From the NCBI RefSeq assembly GCF_000320405.1, contig NZ_KB291705.1, positions 1 to 64,000 of the forward strand: a stretch of DNA of 64,000 nucleotides. The letters are read 5' to 3'. Positions 9,829 to 19,421 of the stretch are shown here, in pieces (the stretch's first letter is position 1; each line of letters opens with the position of its first letter). The position numbers were made by a program, and so were the translations under genes. The notes beneath the pieces were generated by a model. It ran no database searches. It had not been told where the DNA came from and saw only the letters and a list, made by a program, of their open reading frames with translations. This DNA comes from Clostridium celatum DSM 1785 (GTDB lineage Bacteria; Bacillota; Clostridia; Clostridiales; Clostridiaceae).

Positions 9829-10976
9829 TTAATAATCAGTTAAAATATCATTAACTATATTTTGCTCTATTACAAAAATAACTTTAACTAAAGCATTCCC
9901 GTCCTCTTCCTTTTTTGTCTCTATAATTTTATCTACTAAAACAGCCTCTCTTGTTAATTCATTTAGTAAAGATTTTTCCACTTCATTTACAGCCTCATTT
10001 ATTGCTTCATCTTCATCTAAATCAATTTCTTTTTCAACTCTTTCATAATATAGCACCTTGTTAAATATTTACCACTGTTTTCTATTTTATCATAGTGTTC
10101 AAAACCTTTTATAGCCTTTTTTAAGTAAATTCTTTTTCCAAATACACTTATATATACATCACTATCCTTGTTGCCACTTCTCTCTAAAGTAGTTCCAGTT
10201 AATTTAACATTAATCATTTTCTCATATAATGTCTTTGCAACAACAACACCTCTAGCAGGTAGTATATATTTAAGTTCTTCATTTCCATCCATACCTTCTA
10301 TAAGTACATCTCCGGCTTTTACATTTTGACCCTTAGTAACAACAGCTCTTCCACTAAAAGTATATATCTTAGTAATTTCTCCATCCATCTTTGCAACAAG
10401 ATTGCCATATTCCGATTCCTCTATTTTAGGTGGATTAATTTTTTCTTCTAATACAACCTTTAGTGTAGACCCTTCTATTCTAACTCTTACCCATAATATT
10501 TCCGAATTTATATTTTCTAATTTTTTTTCTATTTCTTTTACATCTATAGATTTTTTAGCAATCCCAGGTTTAATTCCTATTTGCATTAACTCTTGCCTAA
10601 TTACAAATGGAGGTATATTTTTTTGAGTGTCAATTTGAACTGCCCATATATATGTTGATAGATAATATAATATTCCTAAAAATAATACACATCCTATTCC
10701 AAGAGATAGCCTTTTTTTCAGACTTCCTAAAAAAAAGATAAAACCTTTACTCTTTACAAGTGTTATAGAACCTCCAAGCTTATTAACAATTTCTTCTACT
10801 TCTATATATTTTAAATAATCTATTTCCAGAATCATAGTTGCTACATTCTTCTTTTTAGCCTTATAAACTTTAATTCCTCTACTCCAAAGTATATTTAATA
10901 ACTTTTCTAGGTTTAAAACTCTAACTTCAATTAGTATCCTACCTTGTTTCACTTTATCAAAAGCCATTACTATCAC
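9829..10976 (-). pseudogene. yqfD: Sporulation protein YqfD, single-base frameshift
   Basis: The first frame encodes 319 residues of YqfD (short N-terminal domain, membrane span near 90-110, then an outside domain) and stops at 10017. Shifting frame near 10066-10070 restores a family-like C-terminus: GKYFNKVLYYERVEKEIDL and the acidic tail ending ILTDY at 9829. One T is missing from a T run (AAATATTTAAC). The repaired protein would be about 381 residues, normal for the family. YqfD works with YqfC and is sporulation-associated; SpoIV-type function is inferred only from homology. Sequencing error or true mutation cannot be told apart here. Confidence 0.9.
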
Positions 10977-11251
10977 CTCTCATATTCAACTGAATTAAAA
11001 AAACCACTGATAGTAATAGTAGATGTAGCAATATATAGTATTTCAAATTTACTTCCATGAATATTTAATGGACCTTCTTTAGTATTAATTTTTATCAAAT
11101 CATCCTTAAATGATATTATTCCTTTGTGATTTTCTATAGTTATTTCATTTCGTCCCACTATTATAATCTTTGGTAAATCTAGTACAACATCTTTAGGGAG
11201 TTCAAGCTTTTCAGCAATAAATTCTTTTCCTCTACTAATTTTATTATCCAT
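10973..11251 (-). CDS. yqfC: Sporulation protein YqfC
   Basis: A 92-residue YabP/YqfC-family protein, the usual partner upstream of yqfD; the two overlap by four bases, which suggests translational coupling. Family features are the N-terminal LPKDVVLDLPKIIIVGRNEI and the beta-rich remainder. The role is in spore formation in the mother cell in Bacillus relatives; the biochemical function is not known. Confidence 0.9.
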   Translation of the reverse strand: MDNKISRGKEFIAEKLELPKDVVLDLPKIIIVGRNEITIENHKGIISFKDDLIKINTKEGPLNIHGSKFEILYIATSTITISGFFNSVEYER

Positions 11252-11321
11252 AACCTTCTCCTTCTAAAAATACTCTCTCAATGTACTTTATGATTATATA
11301 GTAAATAAAATCACTAAAAAC

Positions 11322-11355
11322 AAAAAAGAACTCAATATAATATTGAGTTCTTTTT
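11322..11355. terminator. Bidirectional terminator
   Basis: GAACTCAATA and TATTGAGTTC (11328-11350) form a perfect 10-bp stem with A runs before and T runs after, so it can act on both strands. It would end the rpsU/yqeY transcript just before yqfC. Confidence 0.85.
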
Positions 11356-11356
11356 A

Positions 11357-11790
11357 TTATTTATTTCTTAAATAATCTTTAACAAGCGCACTTACAAGTT
11401 TTCTATCTGTCTTACTTACAACCTTTGGTCTAACTGCTGACATAAGCTTACCCATGTCTCAATGTTATTAGCTCCCACTTTGTAGCTGTTCATTTTACAA
11501 ATTGTAAAATCTTTCACTTAATTGCTGAGGAAGGTAACCTAGCAAGATTTTAATTATAGATATATCTAAATTAAAACTCTTAGCTATTTCCCTTTTCAAA
11601 TTCAAGCATTGATTTTATTCGTTGCTTGATTTCTTTTGCTAATATCTCTATAACCTTATCGTCCTCAAGCGTAACACCATCGGTTTGTTTTATAACAGTA
11701 TTACAGATTCGCTATTAGTTAGCATATTAAAATAATTTCTTAAATAAATATACTATATAGCATACTTGCAGTTTTTCTTTATTCTGGGAA
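11357..11790 (-). pseudogene. yqeY: GatB/YqeY-family protein, decayed
   Basis: Translated pieces in several frames line up with YqeY. They are TDGVTLEDDKVIEILAKEIK followed by QRIKSMLEFEKGNS (about 11595-11690), then ILLGYLPQQLSE (about 11525-11570), then MGKLMSAVRPKVVS with TDRKLVSALVKDYLRNK at the end (11357-11455). Stops and frame changes separate them: stops after GNS and after QQLSERFYNL, and indels near 11455, 11515 and 11690. No intact N-terminus or start was found. YqeY normally follows rpsU in Firmicutes, as here. Damage over the whole length indicates real decay, not a read error. Confidence 0.85.
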
Positions 11791-11816
11791 TATCCCATTC
11801 TTTTAAAAATTAAAAA

Positions 11817-11993
11817 CTACTTGAACTTTCTCTTTCTTGCAGCTTCTGATTTTTTCTTTCTCTTTACGCTTGGCTTTTCGTAATGTTCTCTCTTTCTAAC
11901 TTCTGAAAGAACCCCAGCTCTTGCGCATTTTCTCTTAAATCTTCTTAACGCACTTTCTAGTGTTTCGTTTTCTCCAACTTTGATTTCTGACAT
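11817..11993 (-). CDS. rpsU: 30S ribosomal protein S21
   Basis: A 58-residue basic protein beginning [20 protein letters not shown] and ending in the Lys/Arg-rich tail typical of S21. It binds the 30S platform near the anti-Shine-Dalgarno region and helps initiation. GGAGG-type bases lie just upstream. It is transcribed toward the decayed yqeY, its usual downstream partner. Confidence 0.97.
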   Translation of the reverse strand: MSEIKVGENETLESALRRFKRKCARAGVLSEVRKREHYEKPSVKRKKKSEAARKRKFK

Positions 11994-12114
11994 CTATTAT
12001 CCCTCCCTCCGCTAGCTCAAATTAGTATCTTTAACTCAGCTACGGGCTTAATAACACATATTGTATTATACAATATTATAATCTAAAATGTCAATATACT
12101 TTAAATTATTTCTT

Positions 12115-12459
12115 TTAACCCGGTGGCCATTTAAGTTCTCTTGCACCTAATACGTGAAAATGTATGTGGTTTACAGTTTGCCCGCCGTCAGTACCACAGT
12201 TATTTACTATTCTATAGCCATTTTCAGAGATATTAAGGTCCCTTACTATTTTATTTATTACTAGAAAAATATGTGAGACTATACTGCAATTTTCTTCAGT
12301 TATGTCATTAGCACTTACAATATGTTCCTTAGGTACCACTAAAAAATGTACTGGTGCTTCAGGACTTATATCATAAAAAGCTAAAACCTTATCATCTTCA
12401 TATATTTTCTTTGAAGGAATTTCACCTGCAACTATTTTACAAAAAATACAATCTCCCAT
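12115..12459 (-). CDS. HIT-family nucleotide-binding protein
   Basis: A 114-residue histidine-triad hydrolase of the HinT type, which cleaves nucleotide phosphoramidates and AMP-linked substrates. The triad is seen in NHIHFHVLGAR, and the N-terminal CIFCKIVAGEIPS is typical. The frame is open to 12495, but AAAGGAGGTGA lies just before the ATG at 12459, which also gives the family N-terminus MGDCIFC. It lies between mtaB and rpsU. Confidence 0.95.
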   Translation of the reverse strand: MGDCIFCKIVAGEIPSKKIYEDDKVLAFYDISPEAPVHFLVVPKEHIVSANDITEENCSIVSHIFLVINKIVRDLNISENGYRIVNNCGTDGGQTVNHIHFHVLGARELKWPPG

Positions 12460-12505
12460 AAACTCACCTCCTTTAACCGAAAATCCAAATTTCAAATTTG
12501 CTTAT

Positions 12506-12547
12506 TGGAAGTTATATCTTCTAACTTAAGAGAAGATATAACTTCCA
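12506..12547. repeat. 17-bp perfect inverted repeat
   Basis: TGGAAGTTATATCTTCT (12506-12522) is repeated in reverse complement at 12531-12547 around an 8-base loop, between mtaB and the HIT gene. No T run follows on either strand, so it is not a normal intrinsic terminator. It may act as an mRNA-stability stem or be a mobile palindrome. Confidence 0.7.
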
Positions 12548-12624
12548 TATTTAATTTTCAATTTGTTTAGTTGTAATTACCCTTTAGACTCTTAGTCCAA
12601 AAGGATTCCATTTTAACAACTTAA

Positions 12625-13929
12625 TTAAACCATACTTGCTATTGCATAATCTTCTACGGCTTCTTCAATCTTTACATCTACTATTTTACCAGTAATATCA
12701 GCCGACATACAATGTACTATTACTTTTATATAATTTCTTGTATATCCTTCATAGAAGTCCGGCTTATCTTTAACTTCTTTTTCTATTAATACATCCATTA
12801 CCTTTCCAATAAACTTCTCAGTAAATGCATGTTCATTTTTATCATTTAACTCAATTAATAGTTTGCTTCTTTCATCTTTAATGTTTCCATCTATTTGATT
12901 AGGCATATCTGCTGCCTTAGTTCCTTTTCTTGGACTATATTTAAATACATGAGTTTTAGTTAAATGAATTTTCTTTAAATATTCATAAGTTTCATTAAAT
13001 TCTTCCTTTGTTTCTCCTGGGAATCCTACTATTACATCTGTAGATATCGATACATCCGGAAGAGTTTCTCTTAAAAGATTTACTGATGCTTCATATTCCT
13101 CAGCTGTATATCTTCTATTCATTCTCTTTAATGTTGCATCACACCCACTTTGAAGTGACAAATGGAAGTGAGGACATAACTTTTTAAATCCTTTAATTTT
13201 TTCAATAACTTCTGGTGTAAAGAATGCAGGTTCAATTGATCCTATTCTTATTCTTTCTATTCCATCTATTTTTTCTATTTCTTCTATTAATCCAATTAAA
13301 GTTACATTTCCTTCCAAGTCTAAACCATAAGATGCTGTATGTATTCCTGATAAAATCACTTCTTTAAACCCATGTGATGCTAATTCCTTAACTTCACTTA
13401 AAACTTTGTCAGGATCCTTTGAACATACTGACCCTCTTGCATAAGGTATTGTGCAATATGTACAAAATCTATTACATCCATCTTGAATCTTTAAGAATGC
13501 TCTAGTCTTATCTTGATAATCTTCTATTTTTAAGTCTTCAAATTTCTTATTTTGAAGTACTGGCTGTACATGTACCTGTGGTTGACCTTCATCTTTGGCC
13601 TTATTAACATAGTATACCACATCACCCTTATTTCTAGTACCTAAAACTACATCAACTCCAGGTATCTCTGAAACTTCTTTAGGTGCCATTTGAGAATAAC
13701 ATCCTACTGCTGCAATTATAGCCTCTGGATTAGTTCTTCTTGCTCTGCTTATAATTTGTCTAGACTTTTTATCTCCCATATTCGTTACTGTACAAGTATT
13801 AATTACATATACATCAGAAAATTCATTGAAATCTACAACTTCATATCCTTCTCTTATGAATTTTTCAGCCATAGCTTCTGATTCATATACATTAACTCTA
13901 CACCCTAATGTAGCAAATGCGACTTTCAT
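12625..13929 (-). CDS. mtaB: tRNA t6A methylthiotransferase MtaB
   Basis: A radical-SAM enzyme that adds a methylthio group to t6A37 of tRNA. The 434-residue protein has the N-terminal UPF0004 domain (GCRVNVYESEAM), the radical-SAM cluster motif CNRFCTYCTIP near residue 152, and a C-terminal TRAM RNA-binding domain. Its ATG overlaps the stop of rsmE by one base, so the two are coupled. rsmE-mtaB is a conserved Firmicutes pair. Confidence 0.95.
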   Translation of the reverse strand: MKVAFATLGCRVNVYESEAMAEKFIREGYEVVDFNEFSDVYVINTCTVTNMGDKKSRQIISRARRTNPEAIIAAVGCYSQMAPKEVSEIPGVDVVLGTRNKGDVVYYVNKAKDEGQPQVHVQPVLQNKKFEDLKIEDYQDKTRAFLKIQDGCNRFCTYCTIPYARGSVCSKDPDKVLSEVKELASHGFKEVILSGIHTASYGLDLEGNVTLIGLIEEIEKIDGIERIRIGSIEPAFFTPEVIEKIKGFKKLCPHFHLSLQSGCDATLKRMNRRYTAEEYEASVNLLRETLPDVSISTDVIVGFPGETKEEFNETYEYLKKIHLTKTHVFKYSPRKGTKAADMPNQIDGNIKDERSKLLIELNDKNEHAFTEKFIGKVMDVLIEKEVKDKPDFYEGYTRNYIKVIVHCMSADITGKIVDVKIEEAVEDYAIASMV

Positions 13930-14690
13930 TAATCATTTCCTCCTAAATCACTTAGCTCATACTGTATTAAAGATGTTGCAACAAATCCTGCTGTTTCCGT
14001 CCTTAATATTCTCTTTCCTAAAGTTATTATATGAGCACCTTTTTCCTTAAGTTCTTCTATTTCATATTCTTCTATGCCACCTTCGGGCCCTACAAATATT
14101 CCAACACTTTTTATTTCTTGTTCAGCACTTTCTTTTCTTAACTTATTAATTAAAGTTTTAATACCGAAATTATTTGCATTTTCATAAGGAACTATTACTA
14201 AATCTAAAGAATCTACTCTTCCTAACATATCTTCAAAATCTATTGGTTCACTAACCTTAGGAATTATACTTCTTTTACTTTGCTTTGCAGCTTCTAGTGC
14301 AATTCTATTTAATCTATCAAGTTTCTTAAATTCACCCTTTAGCTTAACATCTACTCTATGAGTAATAACTGGAATGAACTCATTTATACCTAGTTCTGTT
14401 CCTTTTTGAACTATTAAATCCATCTTTTGCGCTTTTGGTAATCCTTGAAATAAATAAATTTTAATTTTTCTTTCATTATTTAAATCAAGCTTTTCAATTA
14501 TATCAAGTAATACCTCTTGTTTATTTACAGAGGATACTGTAGCTAAATATTCCGTTCCTTCGCAGTTATTTAAAACTACTTTTTCACCTTCTGATATTCT
14601 AAGAACCTTATAGATGTGTTTTACATCATCACCTATTATTTTAGCTACATTTTCATTAATTAATTCCTTTGGAGTAAAAAATTTGTGCAT
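13929..14690 (-). CDS. rsmE: 16S rRNA (uracil-1498-N3)-methyltransferase
   Basis: A SPOUT-class methyltransferase of 253 residues that methylates U1498 in the 30S decoding region. The N-terminal PUA-like domain is followed by the trefoil knot, seen as VGIFVGPEGGIEEYEIEEL and LGKRILRTETA. It lies 21 bases after prmA and overlaps mtaB by one base. Confidence 0.95.
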   Translation of the reverse strand: MHKFFTPKELINENVAKIIGDDVKHIYKVLRISEGEKVVLNNCEGTEYLATVSSVNKQEVLLDIIEKLDLNNERKIKIYLFQGLPKAQKMDLIVQKGTELGINEFIPVITHRVDVKLKGEFKKLDRLNRIALEAAKQSKRSIIPKVSEPIDFEDMLGRVDSLDLVIVPYENANNFGIKTLINKLRKESAEQEIKSVGIFVGPEGGIEEYEIEELKEKGAHIITLGKRILRTETAGFVATSLIQYELSDLGGND

Positions 14691-14711
14691 TCTTTTCTTC
14701 TCTCCTAAAAA

Positions 14712-15653
14712 CTATTTTAATTTGGCAACTATACAGTTCCATTCACCATCTCTATTTTTTTCAATTACTTCAAAACCAGTAGCTTCTAGTTTCTCACATA
14801 CCATATCTACTCTATCATGAATAATTCCTGATGTTATAAATACTCCACCATCTTTTAATACTCTCTTAACATCATCTGTAAGTATACAAATTATTTCTGC
14901 TAAAATATTTGCTACAACTATGTCTGCTTTTCCATCTATAACTTCTACAAGATTTCCATAAAGTATCTCTATATTATCCAGATTATTGTAAGCAACATTT
15001 TCCTTTGAAGATTCAACTGCAACTGGATCTAAATCAACACCTACTGCAAGCTTTGCTCCTAACTTAGCTGCAGCTATTGCTAGTATTCCAGAACCACATC
15101 CAACGTCAAATACTGTACTATCTTCTTTAACATATCTTTCAAGAGCTTGAATACACATTCTTGTAGTTTCATGAGTACCTGTACCAAAAGCCATTCCTGG
15201 ATCTAAATCAACAACTAATTCACCATCTTTAGCTTCGTATTCTTCCCATATAGGTTTAACTACTATTTTTTCTCCAACTTTTGATGGCTTATAATATTGC
15301 TTCCATGTATTTGCCCAATCTTCTTCATGCATAGTTTCTGATTCAACTTTTGCTTGCCCTAAATCAATTCCCATTTCTTTAAGCTCAGTTAATCTTTCAT
15401 TAATATAAGCTATTACATCTTCTATATTATCTTCTTCAGCAAAATATCCCTTTACTACGGCAACTTCACCTTTATGCTCTAAAACATTTATATCAGCAAA
15501 ATCCCATGTTAATGGTCCTTGTTCTCTACCTAATATATCATTCGGATCCTCTATTGCAACTCCTTTGCAATCTAAACTATAAAATATTCCTGATACTGGT
15601 TCAAGAGCCTCACTTGTTGTTATTACTCTTACCTCTATCCATGTTCCGTCCAT
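14712..15653 (-). CDS. prmA: Ribosomal protein L11 methyltransferase
   Basis: PrmA trimethylates lysines and the N-terminus of L11. The 313-residue protein has an N-terminal substrate-recognition domain and a Rossmann methyltransferase domain with DPGMAFGTGTHETT and VFDVGCGSGILAIAAAKLGA. It heads the prmA-rsmE-mtaB group; in many Firmicutes it follows dnaJ, but here it is about 5.5 kb away from dnaJ with other genes in between. Confidence 0.96.
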   Translation of the reverse strand: MDGTWIEVRVITTSEALEPVSGIFYSLDCKGVAIEDPNDILGREQGPLTWDFADINVLEHKGEVAVVKGYFAEEDNIEDVIAYINERLTELKEMGIDLGQAKVESETMHEEDWANTWKQYYKPSKVGEKIVVKPIWEEYEAKDGELVVDLDPGMAFGTGTHETTRMCIQALERYVKEDSTVFDVGCGSGILAIAAAKLGAKLAVGVDLDPVAVESSKENVAYNNLDNIEILYGNLVEVIDGKADIVVANILAEIICILTDDVKRVLKDGGVFITSGIIHDRVDMVCEKLEATGFEVIEKNRDGEWNCIVAKLK

Positions 15654-15780
15654 TTAAATCATCCTTTCATTTGTTTTCTTTGAATAATACTATATTTTAT
15701 ACTTATAATTATGTAAAGTCTATATTTATTCTATTAAATAATTTCCAATTTAATTATTTTACATTTTAATTATTATTATG

Positions 15781-16782
15781 TTAACTTCCTAAAAACATAA
15801 TTCTTAATATCTTTATTTTCCTTATAAAATATACAGAAAAAGGTAATGATATTGAACCAATAATTAAGTTGCTAACAAAAAATATATTATAATTACTTAT
15901 ATTTAATATTTTAGTACACAATATCATAGATATAATTTGAAAAAACCAAGAAAATATATATATATCCATAGAATATTTTCCAAATATCTCAACAGTTGAA
16001 ATAATCCCCTTACATTTCTTAACCTTTTCTATGATTAATAACATCATTAAACTTCCTACTAAACCACATAAAAACATATATAAATTAAATATAATTCTAT
16101 TAATAACTATTCCCTTTGAAATTATTAAAGAATATATACCTAAGAATATAACACTTCCTATTATTATAATATTTTTATTATTAATATTTTTTAACTTTTT
16201 ATCCTCATAGCACTTTCTCACATACATACCTATCAAATAATACACAATAAAGAAACTTATTCTATTTATAGCTAAAAAATATAAATCTCTAGGACCAAAT
16301 ATATTTATTATAATTGTAATAATTATTGATGCTTCTAATGATATCTTAGTTATAATAGGTGTTAATATAGATATAATCAATAATGCATATAAAAACCATA
16401 ATGCTCCCATTGCACCTAATTCTGGATAAAAAATTGTAGTTTTAATAGATTCTATAAAACCATTAATCGTTATATTTCCACTTGCTATATTTAATGCAAT
16501 ATTAGTAATTAATGCTATAACTACATATGGTACTCCTAATTTTATTATTCTCTTTTTTAACAATAAAAAGTAATCATTTCTAAAATTAATATTTATACTT
16601 TTTACAGCTAAAAAACCCGATACAATAAAAAATAAAGGCATATGAAACGAATAAATAAATTGTACTACAATTTCATAAGAAAGTGGTCTTTTTAAAAATG
16701 TAGGTGTTGCTGCATGTCCAATAAACATTAATAGAATAGCAAGACCCTTAAGATAATTTGCTTCTTTTATATAATTCCCCAT
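15781..16782 (-). CDS. Acyltransferase-3 family membrane protein
   Basis: A polytopic membrane protein of 333 residues with about ten predicted spans. The N-terminal LKGLAILLMFIGHAA and SFHMPLFFIVSGFL match the acyltransferase-3 family, whose members O-acetylate polysaccharides or other cell-surface glycans. The substrate is unknown. Its neighbour is an O-antigen-ligase-like gene, supporting a surface-glycan role. GGAGG precedes the ATG. Confidence 0.85.
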   Translation of the reverse strand: MGNYIKEANYLKGLAILLMFIGHAATPTFLKRPLSYEIVVQFIYSFHMPLFFIVSGFLAVKSININFRNDYFLLLKKRIIKLGVPYVVIALITNIALNIASGNITINGFIESIKTTIFYPELGAMGALWFLYALLIISILTPIITKISLEASIIITIIINIFGPRDLYFLAINRISFFIVYYLIGMYVRKCYEDKKLKNINNKNIIIIGSVIFLGIYSLIISKGIVINRIIFNLYMFLCGLVGSLMMLLIIEKVKKCKGIISTVEIFGKYSMDIYIFSWFFQIISMILCTKILNISNYNIFFVSNLIIGSISLPFSVYFIRKIKILRIMFLGS

Positions 16783-16848
16783 ATTTCCTCCTTCTAATAA
16801 AATCTTTTAAATTATATCACTTTTACATTATTATTGTAAAATAAAAAA

Positions 16849-16880
16849 TAGAGAACTTATAACTTTAAATAAGTTCTCTA
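16849..16880 (-). terminator. Terminator after O-antigen-ligase-like gene
   Basis: TAGAGAACTTAT and ATAAGTTCTCTA form a perfect 12-bp stem, with a T-rich tail on the minus strand (the A-rich run at 16841-16848 of the + strand). It lies just past the stop of the gene at 16889. Confidence 0.85.
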
Positions 16881-16888
16881 TTTAACAT

Positions 16889-18073
16889 TTAAATAGCTAT
16901 TCTATCTTCCCCATTTTTAGAAACTTTTCTAATTTTACATTTAACATTTATATTTTTTTTGCTAATATGCTTTTTACTAATTTTATTACAACTCAAATTA
17001 TAAGTAATTGCACCTGTTGCTATAAATAAAATTCCCAATTGAGGTGCGTATAATGGACAATCAACAAGACCTTGAATTATTACCATTGTATTCAAAGATA
17101 CTATTAAAGGCACCATTATATTTCTTGATTTATACAATTTGATTATATCTCTAAATAAATTATATTTAATATATATATATATTCCTAAAGCAACTACTCC
17201 CCCAGAAACTAAAAATGTAAGCCATAAATTATGAGAGTGTATAGCATTTCCATTACGATAATTATAATCTATTCCATGTTCTAAAGTGCCCAAAAATCCC
17301 CAACCTACAATAGGCTTTTCAGTAAACATTTTTATAGAACCAAGCCAAACATCATATCTTGAACTAAAAGATACTTTAATCTCTCCTATAGGTGTTACAG
17401 AACTCATCTTACTTTGAACCCAAAGGAATACTACCGCTACTATTGCAATACATAAAGTACCCAATAGTGTACTTTTAAAGTTTTTATCTTTTCTTAATAA
17501 ATAATATATAAACAAAGATCCTATTAATGCTATAAATGCTCCTGATGATTCTGTTAGTATTAATGCTATTGCTATTAAAATCATTGCCACATTATAAATA
17601 TCAAAATATTTTTTATTTGTTTTAACACTTTTTAAATAAATTGCAACTAACAACATACTAGCAAACCATCCACCAGCCATATTAGGATTACCAAAAGTAC
17701 TAAAAACTCTATGATTAGGAAACCCCATTAAAATAAAGGCTAATTTTTCTATAATTGCTGTAATTGCTGTTAACATAGTTAGATAAACCAAAAGCTTTAA
17801 AGCGTTATTAATCCTGACCATTTTAATAAAATAATTTTGAAATAAAATACTTATTGCAAAATATAAAAATAATCCTATCGAAGCTAACAATGATAAAATG
17901 CTCTTATTTATTACCGCACTAAACACAGAATAACAAAACAATAAAAATAACCCAATACTCCAATAATTCTTTTCTATTTTCAATTTTTTCGCAAACAATA
18001 ATTTTCCTGCATATATAGCTGGTATTACAGCTGTAAAAGGCGAAAAAACAATCATAATAATAAAAAATACCAT
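16889..18073 (-). CDS. O-antigen ligase / polymerase family (Wzy-like) membrane protein
   Basis: A 394-residue protein with about ten membrane spans. The Wzy_C-type outside loop is seen as IVGWGFLGTLEHGIDY followed by HSHNLWLTFLVSGG; His and Arg residues in this loop are typical for ligases and polymerases that join lipid-linked sugars. Together with the acyltransferase it suggests a small surface-polysaccharide unit. The long A+T-rich gap before it could hold its promoter. The substrate is unknown. Confidence 0.8.
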   Translation of the reverse strand: MVFFIIMIVFSPFTAVIPAIYAGKLLFAKKLKIEKNYWSIGLFLLFCYSVFSAVINKSILSLLASIGLFLYFAISILFQNYFIKMVRINNALKLLVYLTMLTAITAIIEKLAFILMGFPNHRVFSTFGNPNMAGGWFASMLLVAIYLKSVKTNKKYFDIYNVAMILIAIALILTESSGAFIALIGSLFIYYLLRKDKNFKSTLLGTLCIAIVAVVFLWVQSKMSSVTPIGEIKVSFSSRYDVWLGSIKMFTEKPIVGWGFLGTLEHGIDYNYRNGNAIHSHNLWLTFLVSGGVVALGIYIYIKYNLFRDIIKLYKSRNIMVPLIVSLNTMVIIQGLVDCPLYAPQLGILFIATGAITYNLSCNKISKKHISKKNINVKCKIRKVSKNGEDRIAI

Positions 18074-18480
18074 ATTTTACCACCATCATATATTATTTAC
18101 ACTATCTCAGTATAACTGTCTTAGTATACACATAACCTAATTATTATTCAATATTTTTAATTATAATTTTATCAAATTTAACATTTAAATTTTAATATAT
18201 AATTAGTATTCCCCTATATATATTAACTTTATCTAATTAGATTTTCGTTTTCATTTGAAAATTTTGTAAATAATTTTATTATAATCAACTTATATATTAA
18301 ATAAAATCTATAATTTAAAAAATATTAATTTTCTATTAATATTCAAATAACTTTCAACTACTCTTTATTTATTATAATTTTTTTGTATTTTGAAATAAAA
18401 TTTATAATAAATATTTTTAGAAAGTCTAGCTTATATCTCCTATTGTTTCTAAAAATACTTTTTAAAATTTAGAAGAAAGT
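18074..18480. other. A+T-rich intergenic gap
   Basis: About 400 bases of very A+T-rich DNA upstream of the O-antigen-ligase-like gene. I see no open frame with a ribosome binding site, no RNA gene and no clear palindrome. It probably contains the promoter of that gene. Confidence 0.5.
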
Positions 18481-18579
18481 AAAAAAAGTGATGCTATAAC
18501 TGGAATAAACATATGATAGTCCCTAGAATTTAATCTTTAGTGAAATCATATCAATTCTTTGAATGTTATATCATCACTT
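18481..18579 (-). terminator. Long nested terminator after trmB
   Basis: On the minus strand AAGTGATG..ATAAC pairs with its reverse complement across 94 bases (18486-18579) and is followed by six or more T residues. A second stem (ATATGAT/ATCATAT) lies inside. It is much longer than a usual intrinsic terminator and may be a folded RNA or a small palindromic element that acts as one. Confidence 0.7.
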
Positions 18580-18602
18580 CTTTGTTAACTTTAGTTCTAA
18601 AT

Positions 18603-19259
18603 TTAATTATATTGTGCTATTAGGAATTTTGTTTTAATTCCTTGTGCTGTAAACATATCTTCATGTTCGGTTGTAACATTTCCTTCAAAACCACTATCAT
18701 GTAAATCATATGTAATATATTTAATTTCAAAATTACATTCTTTAAAATATTCAAGAGATTCTTCAAATAACTCATCATCATCTGTTTTAAACCAAATCTC
18801 TCCACCTTTTTTTAAGAACTTTTTATATTTTTCTAATTGTCTTGTATGTGTTAATCTTCTCTTTTTATGTCTATCCTTTGGCCAAGGATTGCAGAAGTTT
18901 ATGTATATTCTTTCTATAACATCATTTTCATCTAACATTTCGTCGATTAATAATATTTCCTGGGACATAAGTGCAACATTATCTATTTCATGTCCTACTT
19001 TTTCATAAGCAGCTTCAATATTTCTTTTAGCTAAAACTAAAACTTCATCTTTTATATCTACTGTAATATAATTTATATCTGGATTTTCAGAACCATGGAC
19101 AGCCATAAACGTTCCTTTTCCACAACCTAATTCCATATACATAGGCTTATCATTTCCAAAGAACTCTTTCCATCTTCCTTTATACTCACTTGGCTTTTGT
19201 ATAAAAAATTCACATGCTTCTAATTCAGGTCTAGCCCAAGGCTTTCTTCTCATTCTCAT
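18603..19259 (-). CDS. trmB: tRNA (guanine-N7)-methyltransferase
   Basis: TrmB forms m7G46 in tRNA. The methyltransferase motif [10 protein letters not shown] is near residue 45, and the C-terminal [16 protein letters not shown] is a family signature. An upstream ATG at 19280 is in frame, but the family N-terminus ([13 protein letters not shown]) and GGAG at 19270-19273 favour the ATG at 19259, giving 218 residues. It is followed by the long nested terminator. Confidence 0.95.
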   Translation of the reverse strand: MRMRRKPWARPELEACEFFIQKPSEYKGRWKEFFGNDKPMYMELGCGKGTFMAVHGSENPDINYITVDIKDEVLVLAKRNIEAAYEKVGHEIDNVALMSQEILLIDEMLDENDVIERIYINFCNPWPKDRHKKRRLTHTRQLEKYKKFLKKGGEIWFKTDDDELFEESLEYFKECNFEIKYITYDLHDSGFEGNVTTEHEDMFTAQGIKTKFLIAQYN

Positions 19260-19357
19260 ATATCGTTCACTCCAAATCATTTCTTTAAGTTCATAGATTA
19301 ATTATACAGATTATTTTTTTTATTTCAACTACATAGAAATTTTAAAAATAATATAAA

Positions 19358-19390
19358 GCATGCTGATTTATTTTTAACAATTCAGCATGC
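19358..19390 (-). terminator. Terminator after nitrite/sulfite reductase
   Basis: GCATGCTGA and TCAGCATGC form a 9-bp stem around a 15-base loop, with a moderate T-rich tail on the minus strand. Confidence 0.7.
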
Positions 19391-19421
19391 CTTATATAAA
19401 AAACTATTTAAAAATTATTTA

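Noticed and set aside
11455-11815. Possible intron or insertion sequence between yqeY end and rpsU
   Set aside because: Translation pieces match YqeY throughout, so it is a decayed gene and not inserted DNA.
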